From contig CASIBO010000012.1 of assembly GCA_949372755.1 (NCBI GenBank), forward strand, positions 1-64,000: a stretch of 64,000 nt of DNA. Reading direction: 5' to 3'. Under the pieces are notes generated by a model that was not told the DNA's origin, searched no databases, and saw nothing but the letters and a program-made list of their open reading frames with translations. Within the stretch, counting starts at the first letter, position 1. Each line of letters starts with the position of its first letter. This DNA is from UBA9926 sp018645765. GTDB lineage: Bacteria; Pseudomonadota; Gammaproteobacteria; Pseudomonadales; Azotimanducaceae. Shown here piece after piece: positions 36,501-45,851 of the stretch. The translations under genes were made by a program, and so were the position numbers.

Positions 36501-38493
36501 TCAAAAGCTGGGCGATGGTTGCTTCCGTCAACGTTCTTGAGTCTTGAGCCTCACGGGCAATCGAGACTAAATCGTTCAGCAACGCGTTATAGCTGGCTGA
36601 AAATACAATCAGATTTTTACACTCGCTAACAAAACCTGGCTCGATATCCGCATCCAGTAGCAAATTCAATATGGTTAAATCCTGCTCGGAGGGCGCCGCG
36701 TCCCGCTCTTGCCGGCGCTTGATTTGCGACCAAAGTACATCTTCCAGCAGGCATCGATTCAACGGGATCGCACTGCTTGCATTCGGCGCTTGCTGAATCA
36801 GCGCTTGCGTTTGCAATGAGAGCGCCGTTTCACTCAAAAGCGCAGGATCATAAAGGCTCTCGCCTTCGAGCATTAAATTCAATTCACCGGCGAGCGCTGA
36901 TTTCAAATAATCCGTATTTTTTTGCTCGATGAACGCCGCATCAAACAGTTTTCGACCTTCAAAACTAAACTTGGCCTTGAGCGCGGCAACCATTGCTTCC
37001 TCGGAGGTCGACATCGCATGCAATAACGCTTTGACATCTCGAATATCAGACGTCGCCAACAAAAAACCATGACTCTCATGGTGCTCGAGATGCTCAACCA
37101 AAGCCAACAAGTTGGCCTCGGCACTGCCCTTCCAACGATTGAATAAGTGCAGTCCAAGCTCTAAAGAAAGGTCTTTCTTTGCACGCTCAAAGTTCTTCTT
37201 CGGCTCACCAAAGATAAAATTTTTGATCGCGCCCTGCTCGTCAGCCTGACGCAACCGCTTGTTTTGAAAATCTTTCCAAGCTTTATTCAATTGATCCTCA
37301 TAAAGGATCAAATCGGGATCTTGCAACCAAGATAAAAACGCACTGCGGCGTTCCCGGTGAACTCTTTGGGCCAACTCGCCCTCAGGAATATCGACCTGCG
37401 CCAAGCGACCATACTGGGTTGTTGTCGTCGCTTTAATGCGCTTTCTGAGTCCTAAGTAGCGCAAATAACGGTAGGCGACCCCAAACACATTGGGATACTC
37501 AGTTGGCGACGTTCGCAGTTTAAGGGTTGAACTCGCGTTGACTGCCGACAAGTACTCAGACGGATTGAGGTAACGGGTGATATTTCGGTGGTAGTGATCC
37601 AGGATTTCAGGGTGTTCTGCCACGAACTGTCGCGCCCCAGATTCAATCGACTCGATCCCGGTGACAATCACATTCAAAAAGTGATGGATATTGCTTGTTT
37701 CCCCAGGGTCAAAATCGACAATGCCATCGATATTGCCCTGCTGATAAAGCTCAAAGGACGAAACACCGACAAATTTTGCGCACTCTTGCCAGGACAGGTT
37801 GTAGCGCCGAACTAGGTTCGCGAGCGAGCGAGGGTGAATCGTATTAAAGACGCCCGTCTTTAAACACAGCAGCAAATTGCTGGCCGCCAATGGGATTGCG
37901 CCACCGGAATAGCCTTGCCCAATGATAATCCCGAGAGTCGGCACATCGACGTTACACAACTCTGCTATTAACCGTGAAATCGAGTGCGCTTGATTGTTCG
38001 CGTTAGCCGCCTCGTACGGATCTGCGCCGGGTGTGTCCATCAGCGTCAGGATCGGTAAGTTTCGAATTGCAAAGCTGCTCGCTCTTTGCGCCGCGAGTTC
38101 ATGATGCTCTGGGCCCCAAACGCCCGTGCCATGGCTGCGCTCCTGCGCAATGACACCAATTTTTCGAGTTCCCGTACTAAATTCCAGCGTCAACTCGCAA
38201 CTAAAAAAAGGGCCAACAGATTGCTCATTGCTCACCGGCACATCCAAGCTGTCAATCACGGCTTTTGCACCGGGTCGGGTCGACTCTTCAGTTGGTGCAA
38301 CCGTCACTGCGATGTATTCATCGACTTCCATGGCTTTGAGCCGCTCAACTTGGACATTAATTTCGTGTTCAGTCAGCAAGCCCTTTACAACATGTGCAGG
38401 CTCTTTTCGTGGAAACAGGGAAAAATCTTCGGACAGTTGCTCTGCATTAAGATAAAGCTGATCTACTGAGCCGCCATTTTGAGTTGTCGTCAC
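33571..38493 (-). CDS. Single-chain acyl-CoA carboxylase (CT-alpha, CT-beta, biotin carboxylase, biotin carrier)
   Basis: About 1640 residues in one chain. Order: AccA-like carboxyltransferase half (about 15-300; GQGYSGGAIP near 200); a long helical linker (about 330-800); AccD-like half (about 815-1075; SSGGMQTKEGAAAL near 900, CTGGAQASF near 940); biotin carboxylase (about 1105-1545; ATP-grasp HGGGGKGIVK near 1220 and EMNTRLQVEHPVTEAV); and a biotin carrier domain with EAMKM, biotinyl Lys at 1583. No AccD-type zinc finger is visible. It would make malonyl-CoA or a longer carboxy-acyl-CoA. Eukaryotic-type single-chain ACCs run BC-carrier-CT, so this order is different. GTG at 38493 has AAGGA upstream; a TTG at 38511 would add six residues. 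Substrate is inferred. Confidence 0.88.
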   Translation of the reverse strand: MTTTQNGGSVDQLYLNAEQLSEDFSLFPRKEPAHVVKGLLTEHEINVQVERLKAMEVDEYIAVTVAPTEESTRPGAKAVIDSLDVPVSNEQSVGPFFSCELTLEFSTGTRKIGVIAQERSHGTGVWGPEHHELAAQRASSFAIRNLPILTLMDTPGADPYEAANANNQAHSISRLIAELCNVDVPTLGIIIGQGYSGGAIPLAASNLLLCLKTGVFNTIHPRSLANLVRRYNLSWQECAKFVGVSSFELYQQGNIDGIVDFDPGETSNIHHFLNVIVTGIESIESGARQFVAEHPEILDHYHRNITRYLNPSEYLSAVNASSTLKLRTSPTEYPNVFGVAYRYLRYLGLRKRIKATTTTQYGRLAQVDIPEGELAQRVHRERRSAFLSWLQDPDLILYEDQLNKAWKDFQNKRLRQADEQGAIKNFIFGEPKKNFERAKKDLSLELGLHLFNRWKGSAEANLLALVEHLEHHESHGFLLATSDIRDVKALLHAMSTSEEAMVAALKAKFSFEGRKLFDAAFIEQKNTDYLKSALAGELNLMLEGESLYDPALLSETALSLQTQALIQQAPNASSAIPLNRCLLEDVLWSQIKRRQERDAAPSEQDLTILNLLLDADIEPGFVSECKNLIVFSASYNALLNDLVSIAREAQDSRTLTEATIAQLLTKAVDQVATLPLFKGDGAAAIQAEFASWTERLGQYSEASQFLKSVEEWMRGIHKDKSDTLFVVISHIFERILPAYHESKRSGKPFSGRLEPVRIGRRKDFWNRLTIAYRDLLFHELLTQEKRAKKTTFEHLVARFIDGFEETNGHLMSANPVSFPTFRPSIESALKANVRPHGLVTGIGSFKGEAAHHRAGFVISNVAFQAGSIDNSDCVRVCKLLVDCATQRLPVICFISSGGMQTKEGAAALFTMAVINDRITRFVRDNDLPIVMFGYGDCTGGAQASFVTHPLVQTYYFSGASMPFAGQTVVERNLPFTCLLSNYLSLTPGAMQGLVKHPFSDELDSNLRKVDPALPVPVETVTQVVDRIMAGRLGSEAPLAQQPPTSEFAPRPVQKVLIHARGCTAVKLVRKALEAELQVVLVQSDPDMDSVPADMVRAAGAAGTVVPIGGNTSDESYLNALSILNIAEAQQVDALHPGIGFLSETPNFAALVRQKGINFIGPKVMSMETMGNKSNAISTTMSINVPVVPGSHGIIDSSEKALEVAERVGYPILLKAVHGGGGKGIVKVARPEQLHQQFHQVTAEAKSAFGNGDIYIEKCVTALRHIEAQILRDRFGHTRVIGLRDCSVQRNNQKLLEESGSTLLSEQLRAEVLACAAKIADAVDYIGAGTVEFIYDVPSDAIYFMEMNTRLQVEHPVTEAVTGIDIVKQQFLIASGESVEHLTASETGYGLEVRVNAERCVIDGDGEVTFMPTPGRITKYRLPARDDVDLISMVDEGKTVSPFYDSLIIQIIIHGENRIDAIDRMRSYLETVVIEGVSTNISLVKRILSDETFREGNYDTTYLPKFLNRIDVQALIDEIDEASGSRGDVVDLDSLRIEGSQELRVLSPSTGVFYRTPSPSEPEYVNVGSEVEVDEVLCVLEAMKMFAPFRLTSCAGASGALYPVGQRYRINRINVSNGQQVNEGDLLFVIEPLVSETMASP

Positions 38494-38881
38494 TGCTATT
38501 CCTTTTACCAATTATCACCTGATACACCGATTATAGAGTCCGCTAAGAGCGCCGCGCGCTGCTCTGGAACCATCGACTCACCGCAAGGCCTCTCAACGGG
38601 CTTTCCGCCCTTTTTACCCAAACAATCGACTGTCTAATGTTTGAGGACCTTACCGCTTTTACTATTTCAACCTCTCCCACCCAACACCTTCTCCGAACTG
38701 CTGATCGGCGATGCGGGTTGCACCGCATCCTGCCTGAGGTTGCGCGTCTGCCCAGTACTGCCTTTTCGCAGGATTAGACGGCTGCACAGCCGTTTAGTTC
38801 AATCGCTCTGTTCCCGATGCCCAGGGCCAACACCGAATCGCAATCGATACACCACAAGCAATCATTAAAGAAGCCTTGGAC
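38494..38881. other. Intergenic region between fumarase and the carboxylase gene
   Basis: No gene is supported. It contains the palindrome ACGGCTG-CA-CAGCCGT at 38778-38793 downstream of the fumarase gene (minus strand). No T-tract follows on either strand beyond TTT, so a terminator role is only possible. The carboxylase promoter must lie here or upstream. Confidence 0.4.
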
Positions 38882-40417
38882 CTACACAAGGGTCTGAGTT
38901 GGGATCAGGCCAATTTTCTCCTGCCAAATCTTTGGCCCGGTTTGATGAACCGAGATCCCGTGGCTATCAACCGCCACCGTTACCGGCATATCCTCCACCT
39001 CGAACTCATGGATAGCCTCCATCCCTAAATCTTCGAATGCCACAACCCGGGATTTTCGGATGGCTTTCGAGACCAAATAGGCCGCGCCACCAACAGCCAT
39101 TAAATACACTGCCCCAAATCGCTGGATCGCATCGATCGCAACCGGCCCACGCTCGGCCTTACCAACCATTCCTAAAAGACCAGTTTCTCGCAACATCATC
39201 TCGGTAAAGCCATCCATTCGAGTGGCGGTGGTTGGGCCGGCGGGTCCAACCACCTCCTCACCAACAGGATCGACTGGCCCGACGTAGTAAATGAATTTGC
39301 CGGCCAAGTCCACGCCTTCGGGCAATGCCTTGCCGGCCTCAAATAAGTCTCGAATACGCTTATGCGCTGCATCTCGGCCGGTTAGCATTTTACCGGATAG
39401 CAGCAATGTCTCTCCGGGTTGCCATCCTTGAACCTCCGCTCGCGTCACCGTGTCCAAGTTAACCCGGCGCGCACCTTTGGCGGCATCCCAAGTAATTTGA
39501 GGCCAATCTTCTAGTTTTGGTGGGCGCAGCTCAGCCGGCCCGTCACCCGTCAGTTTAAAGTGAACATGACGCGTCGCCGCGCAGTTTGGAATCATTGCCA
39601 CCGGCAAGTTCGCTGCATGGGTTGGATAATCCATGATTTTGACGTCTAACACCGTGGTTAAGCCGCCTAAACCTTGCGCGCCGATCCCAAGACCATTCAC
39701 TTTTTCAAAAATCTCTAACCGAAGTTCTTCGACTCGAGAGCGCGGGCCTCTCTGCTGCAGTTCGTGAATGTCGATTTCATCCATCAAGGACCGTTTCGCA
39801 AGCAGCGTCGCTTTCTCGGCCGTGCCGCCAATACCGATCCCCAACATGCCTGGCGGGCACCAACCAGCGCCCATTGTCGGGACCGTCTTCAACACCCAAT
39901 CAGTGATGCTGTCGGCAGGATTCAGCATCGCAAGCTTTGATTTCGCCTCCGAGCCGCCGCCCTTAGCCGCGACATGAATACTGACTTCATTCCCCGGCAC
40001 CAGATCAACATGTATGACTGCGGGCGTATTGTCCTTCGTGTTCAAACGTGCGCCGGCCGGATCACTCAAAACAGAAGCTCGAAGCACATTATCAGGCAAA
40101 GCGTAAGCGCGCCTGACACCTTCGTTGATCAAGTCATCCAGACTCTGCTCCGTATCAAACTGAACCTTCATACCAACGGTTACAAACACATTAACGATAC
40201 CAGTGTCTTGGCATATCGGCCGATGACCCTCTGCGCACATCCTGGAATTAATGAGTATCTGAGCCATCGCATCCTTGGCCGCAGCGGATTCCTCGCGTTC
40301 ATAAGCGCCATGCACGGCTTGAATAAAATCAACCGGATGGTAGTAAGAAATGTACTGCAGTGCATCCTGAATGCTCTGAATCAAATCATCTTCTTTAATC
40401 AGCGTGATTGACGCCAT
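38882..40417 (-). CDS. fumA: Class I fumarate hydratase
   Basis: 511 residues, the oxygen-sensitive iron-sulfur fumarase. Cluster cysteines lie in RPICQDTGI, GAGWCPPG and IPNCAATRHVHF. The C-terminal half has GPAGPTTATRMDGF and GKAERGP, the tartrate-dehydratase-beta-like domain. It hydrates fumarate to malate in the TCA cycle. GGGAG lies 7 bases before the ATG. It starts about 25 bases after the MaoC gene and is likely co-transcribed. Confidence 0.95.
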   Translation of the reverse strand: MASITLIKEDDLIQSIQDALQYISYYHPVDFIQAVHGAYEREESAAAKDAMAQILINSRMCAEGHRPICQDTGIVNVFVTVGMKVQFDTEQSLDDLINEGVRRAYALPDNVLRASVLSDPAGARLNTKDNTPAVIHVDLVPGNEVSIHVAAKGGGSEAKSKLAMLNPADSITDWVLKTVPTMGAGWCPPGMLGIGIGGTAEKATLLAKRSLMDEIDIHELQQRGPRSRVEELRLEIFEKVNGLGIGAQGLGGLTTVLDVKIMDYPTHAANLPVAMIPNCAATRHVHFKLTGDGPAELRPPKLEDWPQITWDAAKGARRVNLDTVTRAEVQGWQPGETLLLSGKMLTGRDAAHKRIRDLFEAGKALPEGVDLAGKFIYYVGPVDPVGEEVVGPAGPTTATRMDGFTEMMLRETGLLGMVGKAERGPVAIDAIQRFGAVYLMAVGGAAYLVSKAIRKSRVVAFEDLGMEAIHEFEVEDMPVTVAVDSHGISVHQTGPKIWQEKIGLIPTQTLV

Positions 40418-40442
40418 CTGCTACTCCCCGTTCAACCCACCA

Positions 40443-40925
40443 TCAACCATACATCAGGCGAGTCAGCGACTCCGCAACGCACACAGGCTTATCCGAGCCC
40501 TCAAGCTCGATCGTAACTGCACGCTTTAACTGAATAGTATTGGGTGTCTTTAACTCGGCTTCGATCAAACGATGGCGTGCACGGACTTTGGAATTAACCG
40601 GCACAGGCGCGGGGAACCGAACTTTATCGAGCCCATAATTGACCCCCATGAAGACCCCCGCTAACGCCTCAGGTTTCGGAATGGGTACCGAACCCCCAAG
40701 GTGCACAATCAAACTCAGCGTTAAAAACCCGTGCGCAATGGTCACTTTATAAGGGGATAATTCCGCCGATTTTTCTGGATCAATATGGATAAACTGATGA
40801 TCCATTGTCGCGTCCGCGAACAAATTGATTCGCGCCTGGTCAACCTCAAACCAATCCCCAACCCCTTCTTCGAGCCCTTCAATAGACTTAAAGATTGCCA
40901 GTGCGGCGTCAGCTTTATCCGACAT
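40443..40925 (-). CDS. MaoC-like hydratase/dehydratase
   Basis: 160 residues. A hotdog (R)-hydratase: DWFEVDQARINLFADATMDHQFIHIDPEKSAE contains the catalytic Asp and His of the hydratase-2 motif (DATMDHQFIH), followed by IAHGFLTLSL. It adds water to 2-enoyl-CoA or removes it. It is divergent from the thiolase gene, which suggests a joint acyl-CoA function. Confidence 0.92.
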   Translation of the reverse strand: MSDKADAALAIFKSIEGLEEGVGDWFEVDQARINLFADATMDHQFIHIDPEKSAELSPYKVTIAHGFLTLSLIVHLGGSVPIPKPEALAGVFMGVNYGLDKVRFPAPVPVNSKVRARHRLIEAELKTPNTIQLKRAVTIELEGSDKPVCVAESLTRLMYG

Positions 40926-41106
40926 GCCCTTCTCTCCTTAGTTGACTCAAACTACGCGTCATACTACCACAATCTTTGTTCGACACCGGCTCAGGCTGGC
41001 CTTGATTGCGAGCTTGGTTTATCCTCACTCAGCACCAAGGTCGTTCACACACGTGTCAACGCGAGCTGGCCTTTAATCAAGCCCCTTTACCGATCAGGAA
41101 TTTTTT

Positions 41107-42285
41107 ATGAGCCAGGACGTATTCATTGCCGCCGGCGCCAGAACCCCAATGGGCGGGTTACAGGGCGACCTATCCAGTTTAACGGCCGTTGAACTCGGCG
41201 AAGCAGCCATAAGAGCCGTGCTTGCCCGCGCCAACCTTGAAGGCGCCGCCGTCGATGAGGTCATTATGGGGTGCGTGTTACCCAGCGGCCTTCGCCAGGG
41301 ACCCGCTCGACAAGCCGCGATGGATGCCGGCATCCCGGTCAGCGTTGGCGCAACCACAATTAACAAGCTCTGCGGCTCTGGTATGAAAGCCGCGATGCTT
41401 GCATTTGATCAAATCAAAGCCGGTACTAATAATATCATGGTGGCTGGCGGCATGGAGAGCATGAGTCGCGCGCCCTACTTGCTGCCAAAAGTTCGTACTG
41501 GCCTGCGCATGGGGCATGGCGAACTGCACGACGCAATGTTTACCGATGGCCTTGAAGATGCCAAAACAGGCCGTCTCATGGGCGCCTTTGCCCAGGACGT
41601 TGCCGATCAGTTTCAAGTAACCCGCGAGGATATGGACGATTACGCGATCAAGAGCCTCCAAAAAGCGCTCGCCGCGATCGAAACCGACGCCTTGACCGAC
41701 GAAATCACCCCGGTTGAGATTACGACTCGCGCCGGCAAGGTCATCATCAGCATCGACGAGCAACCTGGCAAAGCCAATCTCGATAAAATCAGAAGCTTAA
41801 AACCGGCCTTTAAGGCCGATGGAACCGTGACCGCTGCAAATTCCAGTTCAATTTCGGATGGCGCATCGGCCTTGGTTTTAGCCAGTTCAGACGCTGTGAC
41901 GTCCAATGGCTTAAAGCCCCTGGCTAAGATCCTAGGGCACTCGACCCACTCCAGGCATCCCTCAGAGTTCACGCTGGCCCCGATTGACGCCATTCAAAAG
42001 CTGCTCACCCGGGTGGGCTGGACCCTGGCTGATGTTGATCTTTTCGAAATCAACGAAGCCTTCGCAATGGTTACGATGCTGGCTATACGGGAGGTCGGTA
42101 TTGATCCAGACAAGGTCAATATTTATGGCGGTGCTTGCGCACAAGGCCACCCGATTGGCTCTACCGGCTCCCGTCTGATCGTAACCCTTGTGCACGCTTT
42201 AAAGCGGCAGGGGCTCACGCGCGGTATTGCAGCGCTTTGTATTGGCGGCGGAGAGGCCACCGCCATTGCCATAGAGTTGGTCTAA
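41107..42285 (+). CDS. Acetyl-CoA acetyltransferase (thiolase)
   Basis: 392 residues. Catalytic residues are in place: Cys89 (NKLCGSGMKA), His348 (QGHPIGSTGSR) and Cys378 (CIGGGEATA), with NEAFAMV between. It condenses two acetyl-CoA or cleaves acetoacetyl-CoA; size and motifs suit the biosynthetic PhaA/AtoB type. AGGA lies 7 bases before the ATG. It is followed by fabY after 94 bases. Confidence 0.94.
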   Translation: MSQDVFIAAGARTPMGGLQGDLSSLTAVELGEAAIRAVLARANLEGAAVDEVIMGCVLPSGLRQGPARQAAMDAGIPVSVGATTINKLCGSGMKAAMLAFDQIKAGTNNIMVAGGMESMSRAPYLLPKVRTGLRMGHGELHDAMFTDGLEDAKTGRLMGAFAQDVADQFQVTREDMDDYAIKSLQKALAAIETDALTDEITPVEITTRAGKVIISIDEQPGKANLDKIRSLKPAFKADGTVTAANSSSISDGASALVLASSDAVTSNGLKPLAKILGHSTHSRHPSEFTLAPIDAIQKLLTRVGWTLADVDLFEINEAFAMVTMLAIREVGIDPDKVNIYGGACAQGHPIGSTGSRLIVTLVHALKRQGLTRGIAALCIGGGEATAIAIELV

Positions 42286-42379
42286 CCAAAGCCCTATCAT
42301 TAACTTAAATGCCAGGGTGACTGGATTACAATGGGCGCTAAGGTTTACAATTTGACCCTGCCCTGCAAGGACCTCAACA

Positions 42380-44224
42380 TTGACTAGACTGCCTGTAATC
42401 GTCGGTTTTGGCGGCATTAACCCGGCAGGACGCAGCTCTGGGCACCACGGCTATCGCCGCTTGGTTTATGAGCAGCTCGCAGCGGGCAAACAGCAGTCCA
42501 CATTAAAAGCCTTAGCTGCGCTCATGCAGTGTGATGCCGACGAGCAATCGATCCTCGCCAACACGCTTGTTCGAAAGATTCATGACAATTTGTTTGATCC
42601 CGGTCATTACCGCGCCAACAAACAAGCAATGATGACGGGGCTACAAAATGCCCCCTTAAGCTTCACGCTCAAAAAAAACCAACTACCTGAGCAGCTCCCT
42701 CCGACTTGGCGGGTTACAGAACTGGACAATCAGCAAGTCCAGATTACAGCGACTGAACCACTCAGCGTTATGTTTCCGGATGGGCGCGCCTCAAAGGTGA
42801 ATTCAGCAGGCCAACTCCCCACCGGTTTTAATCCAGAGGCGCTCTATCAATCAAGAAGCCATCCTCGCGGTTTACAACTGACCGTATTCGGGGCGTCAGA
42901 CGCCGTGCAATCACTCGGTATTCCTTGGCAGACGATTCAAGACAAAGTGCCTGGCGATCAGATCGCCGTCTACGCCAGCAGTGCGATGGGTCAATTGGAT
43001 TTTAACGGTTCGGGCGGCATGCTCCAGTCAGCGCTCTTGGGTAAACGTGTCAGCGCAAAGAACTGCCCCCTAGGTCTCGCCGAGATGACAGCAGATTTCG
43101 TCAACGCCTATATTTTAGGCAGTGTTGGCGCAACCGGAGCAAACGTCGGGGCCTGCGCCACCTTTTTGTACAACTTGCGGCAAGGCATCACCGACATTCG
43201 AGCAGGTAATTGCCGCGTGGCGGTCATCGGGTCGAGCGAAGCGCCGATCACACCGGAGGTCATAGAAGGTTATCGGACCATGGGTGCGCTGGCAGAGGAC
43301 GATGCATTATTGAAATTGGACGGTCAAAGCGAAGGACGCCCAGATCACACCCGGGCTTGTCGACCCTTTGCTGAAAATTGCGGCTTCACCCTGGCTGAAG
43401 CCTCGCAGTTCGTCATCTTGTTCGATGACGAACTGGCTTTAGAACTGGGCGCCAATATCTATGGCTCGGTAGCGGATGTCTTTGTGAATGCTGATGGCTT
43501 TAAAAAATCGATTCCAGGGCCAGGGATCGGCAATTACCTTACCGTCGGCAAAGCAATGGGCGTTGTCCGGGCAATCATTGGCGACAAGGCTTTAGCAAAT
43601 AACACCTATATGCAAGCGCACGGTACTGGCACGCCGCAAAACAGGGTGACCGAGTCCCACATCTTCAATGCTTTGGCGAAAAATTTTGGCATCAGCAAGT
43701 GGCCCGTCACGGCAATCAAAGCCTTCCTAGGGCATTCCTTAGCCTGCGCATCAGGCGATCAGATTATTGCGTCCTTGGGCGTGTGGCATGATGGCATTAT
43801 CCCAGGCATTAAAACGACCGACGCAATTGCTGAGGATGTGCATCAGTCCCAACTTGACTTCCTGCTCGATCACCGCGAGATCAATCCCAGTGATATGCAG
43901 GCCACGTTTATTAATTCCAAAGGCTTTGGCGGTAATAATGCGACCGCCGCGATTCTGTCACCCTTCGTGACCGAAACCATGCTAACCAAGCGGCATGGCC
44001 TGGCGGCAATGCAGACCTATAAAGCACGACAAGAAACCGTTGCCGCGGCAACAATGGCCTATGATGAGGCTTGCACCAAGGGTGAAACCCAACCTATTTA
44101 TCGGTTTGGTGAGGCGGTTGTGGACGGCGAGGCCTTAACGTTGACCCCTGAGATGATTTCGATCCCAGGTCAAACCCACCCCATCTCGCTGACCCCGACC
44201 AATCCCTACGAGGATATGGTCTAA
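42380..44224 (+). CDS. fabY: FabY-type beta-ketoacyl synthase
   Basis: 614 residues, TTG start with AAGGA 8 bases upstream. The N-terminus LPVIVGFGGINPAGRSSGHHGYRR matches FabY, which in Pseudomonas starts fatty-acid synthesis by condensing acetyl-CoA with malonyl-ACP in place of FabH. The triad is Cys259 (GACATF), His414 (QAHGTGTP) and His452 (LGHSLACASG). The large N-terminal insertion (about 30-200) is normal for FabY. A malonyl-CoA-forming enzyme lies a few genes away. Its stop overlaps the prfC stop tail-to-tail. Confidence 0.9.
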   Translation: MTRLPVIVGFGGINPAGRSSGHHGYRRLVYEQLAAGKQQSTLKALAALMQCDADEQSILANTLVRKIHDNLFDPGHYRANKQAMMTGLQNAPLSFTLKKNQLPEQLPPTWRVTELDNQQVQITATEPLSVMFPDGRASKVNSAGQLPTGFNPEALYQSRSHPRGLQLTVFGASDAVQSLGIPWQTIQDKVPGDQIAVYASSAMGQLDFNGSGGMLQSALLGKRVSAKNCPLGLAEMTADFVNAYILGSVGATGANVGACATFLYNLRQGITDIRAGNCRVAVIGSSEAPITPEVIEGYRTMGALAEDDALLKLDGQSEGRPDHTRACRPFAENCGFTLAEASQFVILFDDELALELGANIYGSVADVFVNADGFKKSIPGPGIGNYLTVGKAMGVVRAIIGDKALANNTYMQAHGTGTPQNRVTESHIFNALAKNFGISKWPVTAIKAFLGHSLACASGDQIIASLGVWHDGIIPGIKTTDAIAEDVHQSQLDFLLDHREINPSDMQATFINSKGFGGNNATAAILSPFVTETMLTKRHGLAAMQTYKARQETVAAATMAYDEACTKGETQPIYRFGEAVVDGEALTLTPEMISIPGQTHPISLTPTNPYEDMV

Positions 44225-45798
44225 GCAATTTCTCGCGTCGCCCTGAATTCAATCTCCGGCCAACGCTCCTGAATCACAGTCAGGTTGACTCTTGAAGGTG
44301 CCAAATACGTGAGATGGCCACCGCCATCTAAAGCCAGGTTGCCTTCAGCCTTTCGTTTAAACTCTTCTAGCTTTTTTATATCGTCGCAGACGACCCAACG
44401 CGCCGTGTTAACGCCGACCGAATCGTACCCACACTCGACTTTGTACTCATCTTTGAGCCGATAAGCCACAACATCAAACTGAAGAATGCCGACCGCCCCA
44501 AGGATCAGATCATTGTTGGCAAGCGGCATGAAAACCTGCGTTGCCCCCTCCTCTGATAGTTGCGTCAAGCCCTGTCGCAACTGTTTACTTTTCAGAGGAT
44601 CCTTTAATCGAACCCGGCGAAATAACTCCGGGGCAAAGTGCGGGACACCTATAAAACGATCTTTTCGACCGCCACTAAACGTGTCACCGATTTGAATCGT
44701 GCCGTGGTTGTGTAATCCAATAATGTCTCCAGCGTAAGCCGTCCCAATAGCCGCCCGCTCACCCGCTAAGAAGGTAACCGCATCAGTAACTTTGATCGAT
44801 TTTCCAAGCCGAACGTGATGCATCCGCATGCCTTGCTCGTAGGTACCCGAGCAAACCCTCAAAAAAGCAATCCGATCGCGATGTTTGGGATCCATATTTG
44901 CTTGGATTTTAAACACAAAACCAGAAAACTCGGGATCATTCGGATCGACGATCGTCCCGGTTGTCGTTCTGGGTAGTGGCGACGGTGACATCGAGACAAA
45001 CCCGTCAAGCATTTCCATAACACCAAAATTTCGTAACGCGGTTCCGAAATAAACGGGCGAGAGTTTCCCTGCCAAGTAAAGGTCCTGATCGAATTCATGA
45101 GAAGCGCCGCGAACCAATTCGATCTCGGCCTCAAAAGCTGTCCAGTCATCGCCTAAAAAGGCTCGTACAGCCTCGCTTTGCAAACCCATTATTTTTTCTG
45201 GCGATTCAAGCGGGGCTTTGACCTCACCCCGGTACGGATAAATGCAGTCTTCGTATAGGTGGTAGACGCCCTTAAACCGCTGCCCCATGCCAATCGGCCA
45301 CGTTATTGGCGCGCAACCGATATTGAGTACCGACTCGACCTCGTCCAGCACATCGATCGGGTCGCGCGTTTCTCGATCAAGTTTATTGATGAACGTCAGA
45401 ATCGGCGTATCTCGAAGCCGGCAGACCTCCATCAGCTTCACCGTTCGCGCCTCAACGCCCTTTGCGCCATCGATGACCATGAGAACAGAGTCAACCGCTG
45501 TTAGAGTGCGATAGGTGTCCTCCGAAAAATCCTCATGCCCCGGTGTATCAAGGAGATTCACCACACAATCCCTATACGGGAACTGCATCACCGAGGTGGT
45601 GACTGATATCCCCCGCTCTTTTTCCATGGCCATCCAATCGGAGGTTGCATAGCGGTCTGACTTTTTAGACTTGACCGTGCCCGCCATAGCGATGGCTTTG
45701 CCCAAGAGCAATAGCTTTTCAGTAATCGTGGTCTTGCCGGCATCCGGATGAGAAATGATGGCGAAAGTACGGCGTCGATCGACTTCGGTTTTGGCCAT
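44221..45798 (-). CDS. prfC: Peptide chain release factor 3
   Basis: 525 residues. Translational GTPase: G1 in SHPDAGKTTITE, G3 DTPGHEDFSEDTYRTL, G4 NKLD. It removes RF1/RF2 from the ribosome after termination. AAGGGGGCC precedes the ATG. In E. coli the order holD-rimI-yjjG-prfC is known; here holD, rimI and prfC are adjacent without yjjG. Confidence 0.96.
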   Translation of the reverse strand: MAKTEVDRRRTFAIISHPDAGKTTITEKLLLLGKAIAMAGTVKSKKSDRYATSDWMAMEKERGISVTTSVMQFPYRDCVVNLLDTPGHEDFSEDTYRTLTAVDSVLMVIDGAKGVEARTVKLMEVCRLRDTPILTFINKLDRETRDPIDVLDEVESVLNIGCAPITWPIGMGQRFKGVYHLYEDCIYPYRGEVKAPLESPEKIMGLQSEAVRAFLGDDWTAFEAEIELVRGASHEFDQDLYLAGKLSPVYFGTALRNFGVMEMLDGFVSMSPSPLPRTTTGTIVDPNDPEFSGFVFKIQANMDPKHRDRIAFLRVCSGTYEQGMRMHHVRLGKSIKVTDAVTFLAGERAAIGTAYAGDIIGLHNHGTIQIGDTFSGGRKDRFIGVPHFAPELFRRVRLKDPLKSKQLRQGLTQLSEEGATQVFMPLANNDLILGAVGILQFDVVAYRLKDEYKVECGYDSVGVNTARWVVCDDIKKLEEFKRKAEGNLALDGGGHLTYLAPSRVNLTVIQERWPEIEFRATREIA

Positions 45799-45851
45799 GA
45801 GGCCCCCTTTAAATCTGGCGCGCAGTATAGCGCGGCTCGCGCTTCAGGTCG

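Noticed and set aside
38778..38793. ACGGCTG-CA-CAGCCGT palindrome as a terminator
   Set aside because: The loop is too small if all 7 pairs form and no T-tract follows; kept only as a note in the gap entry.
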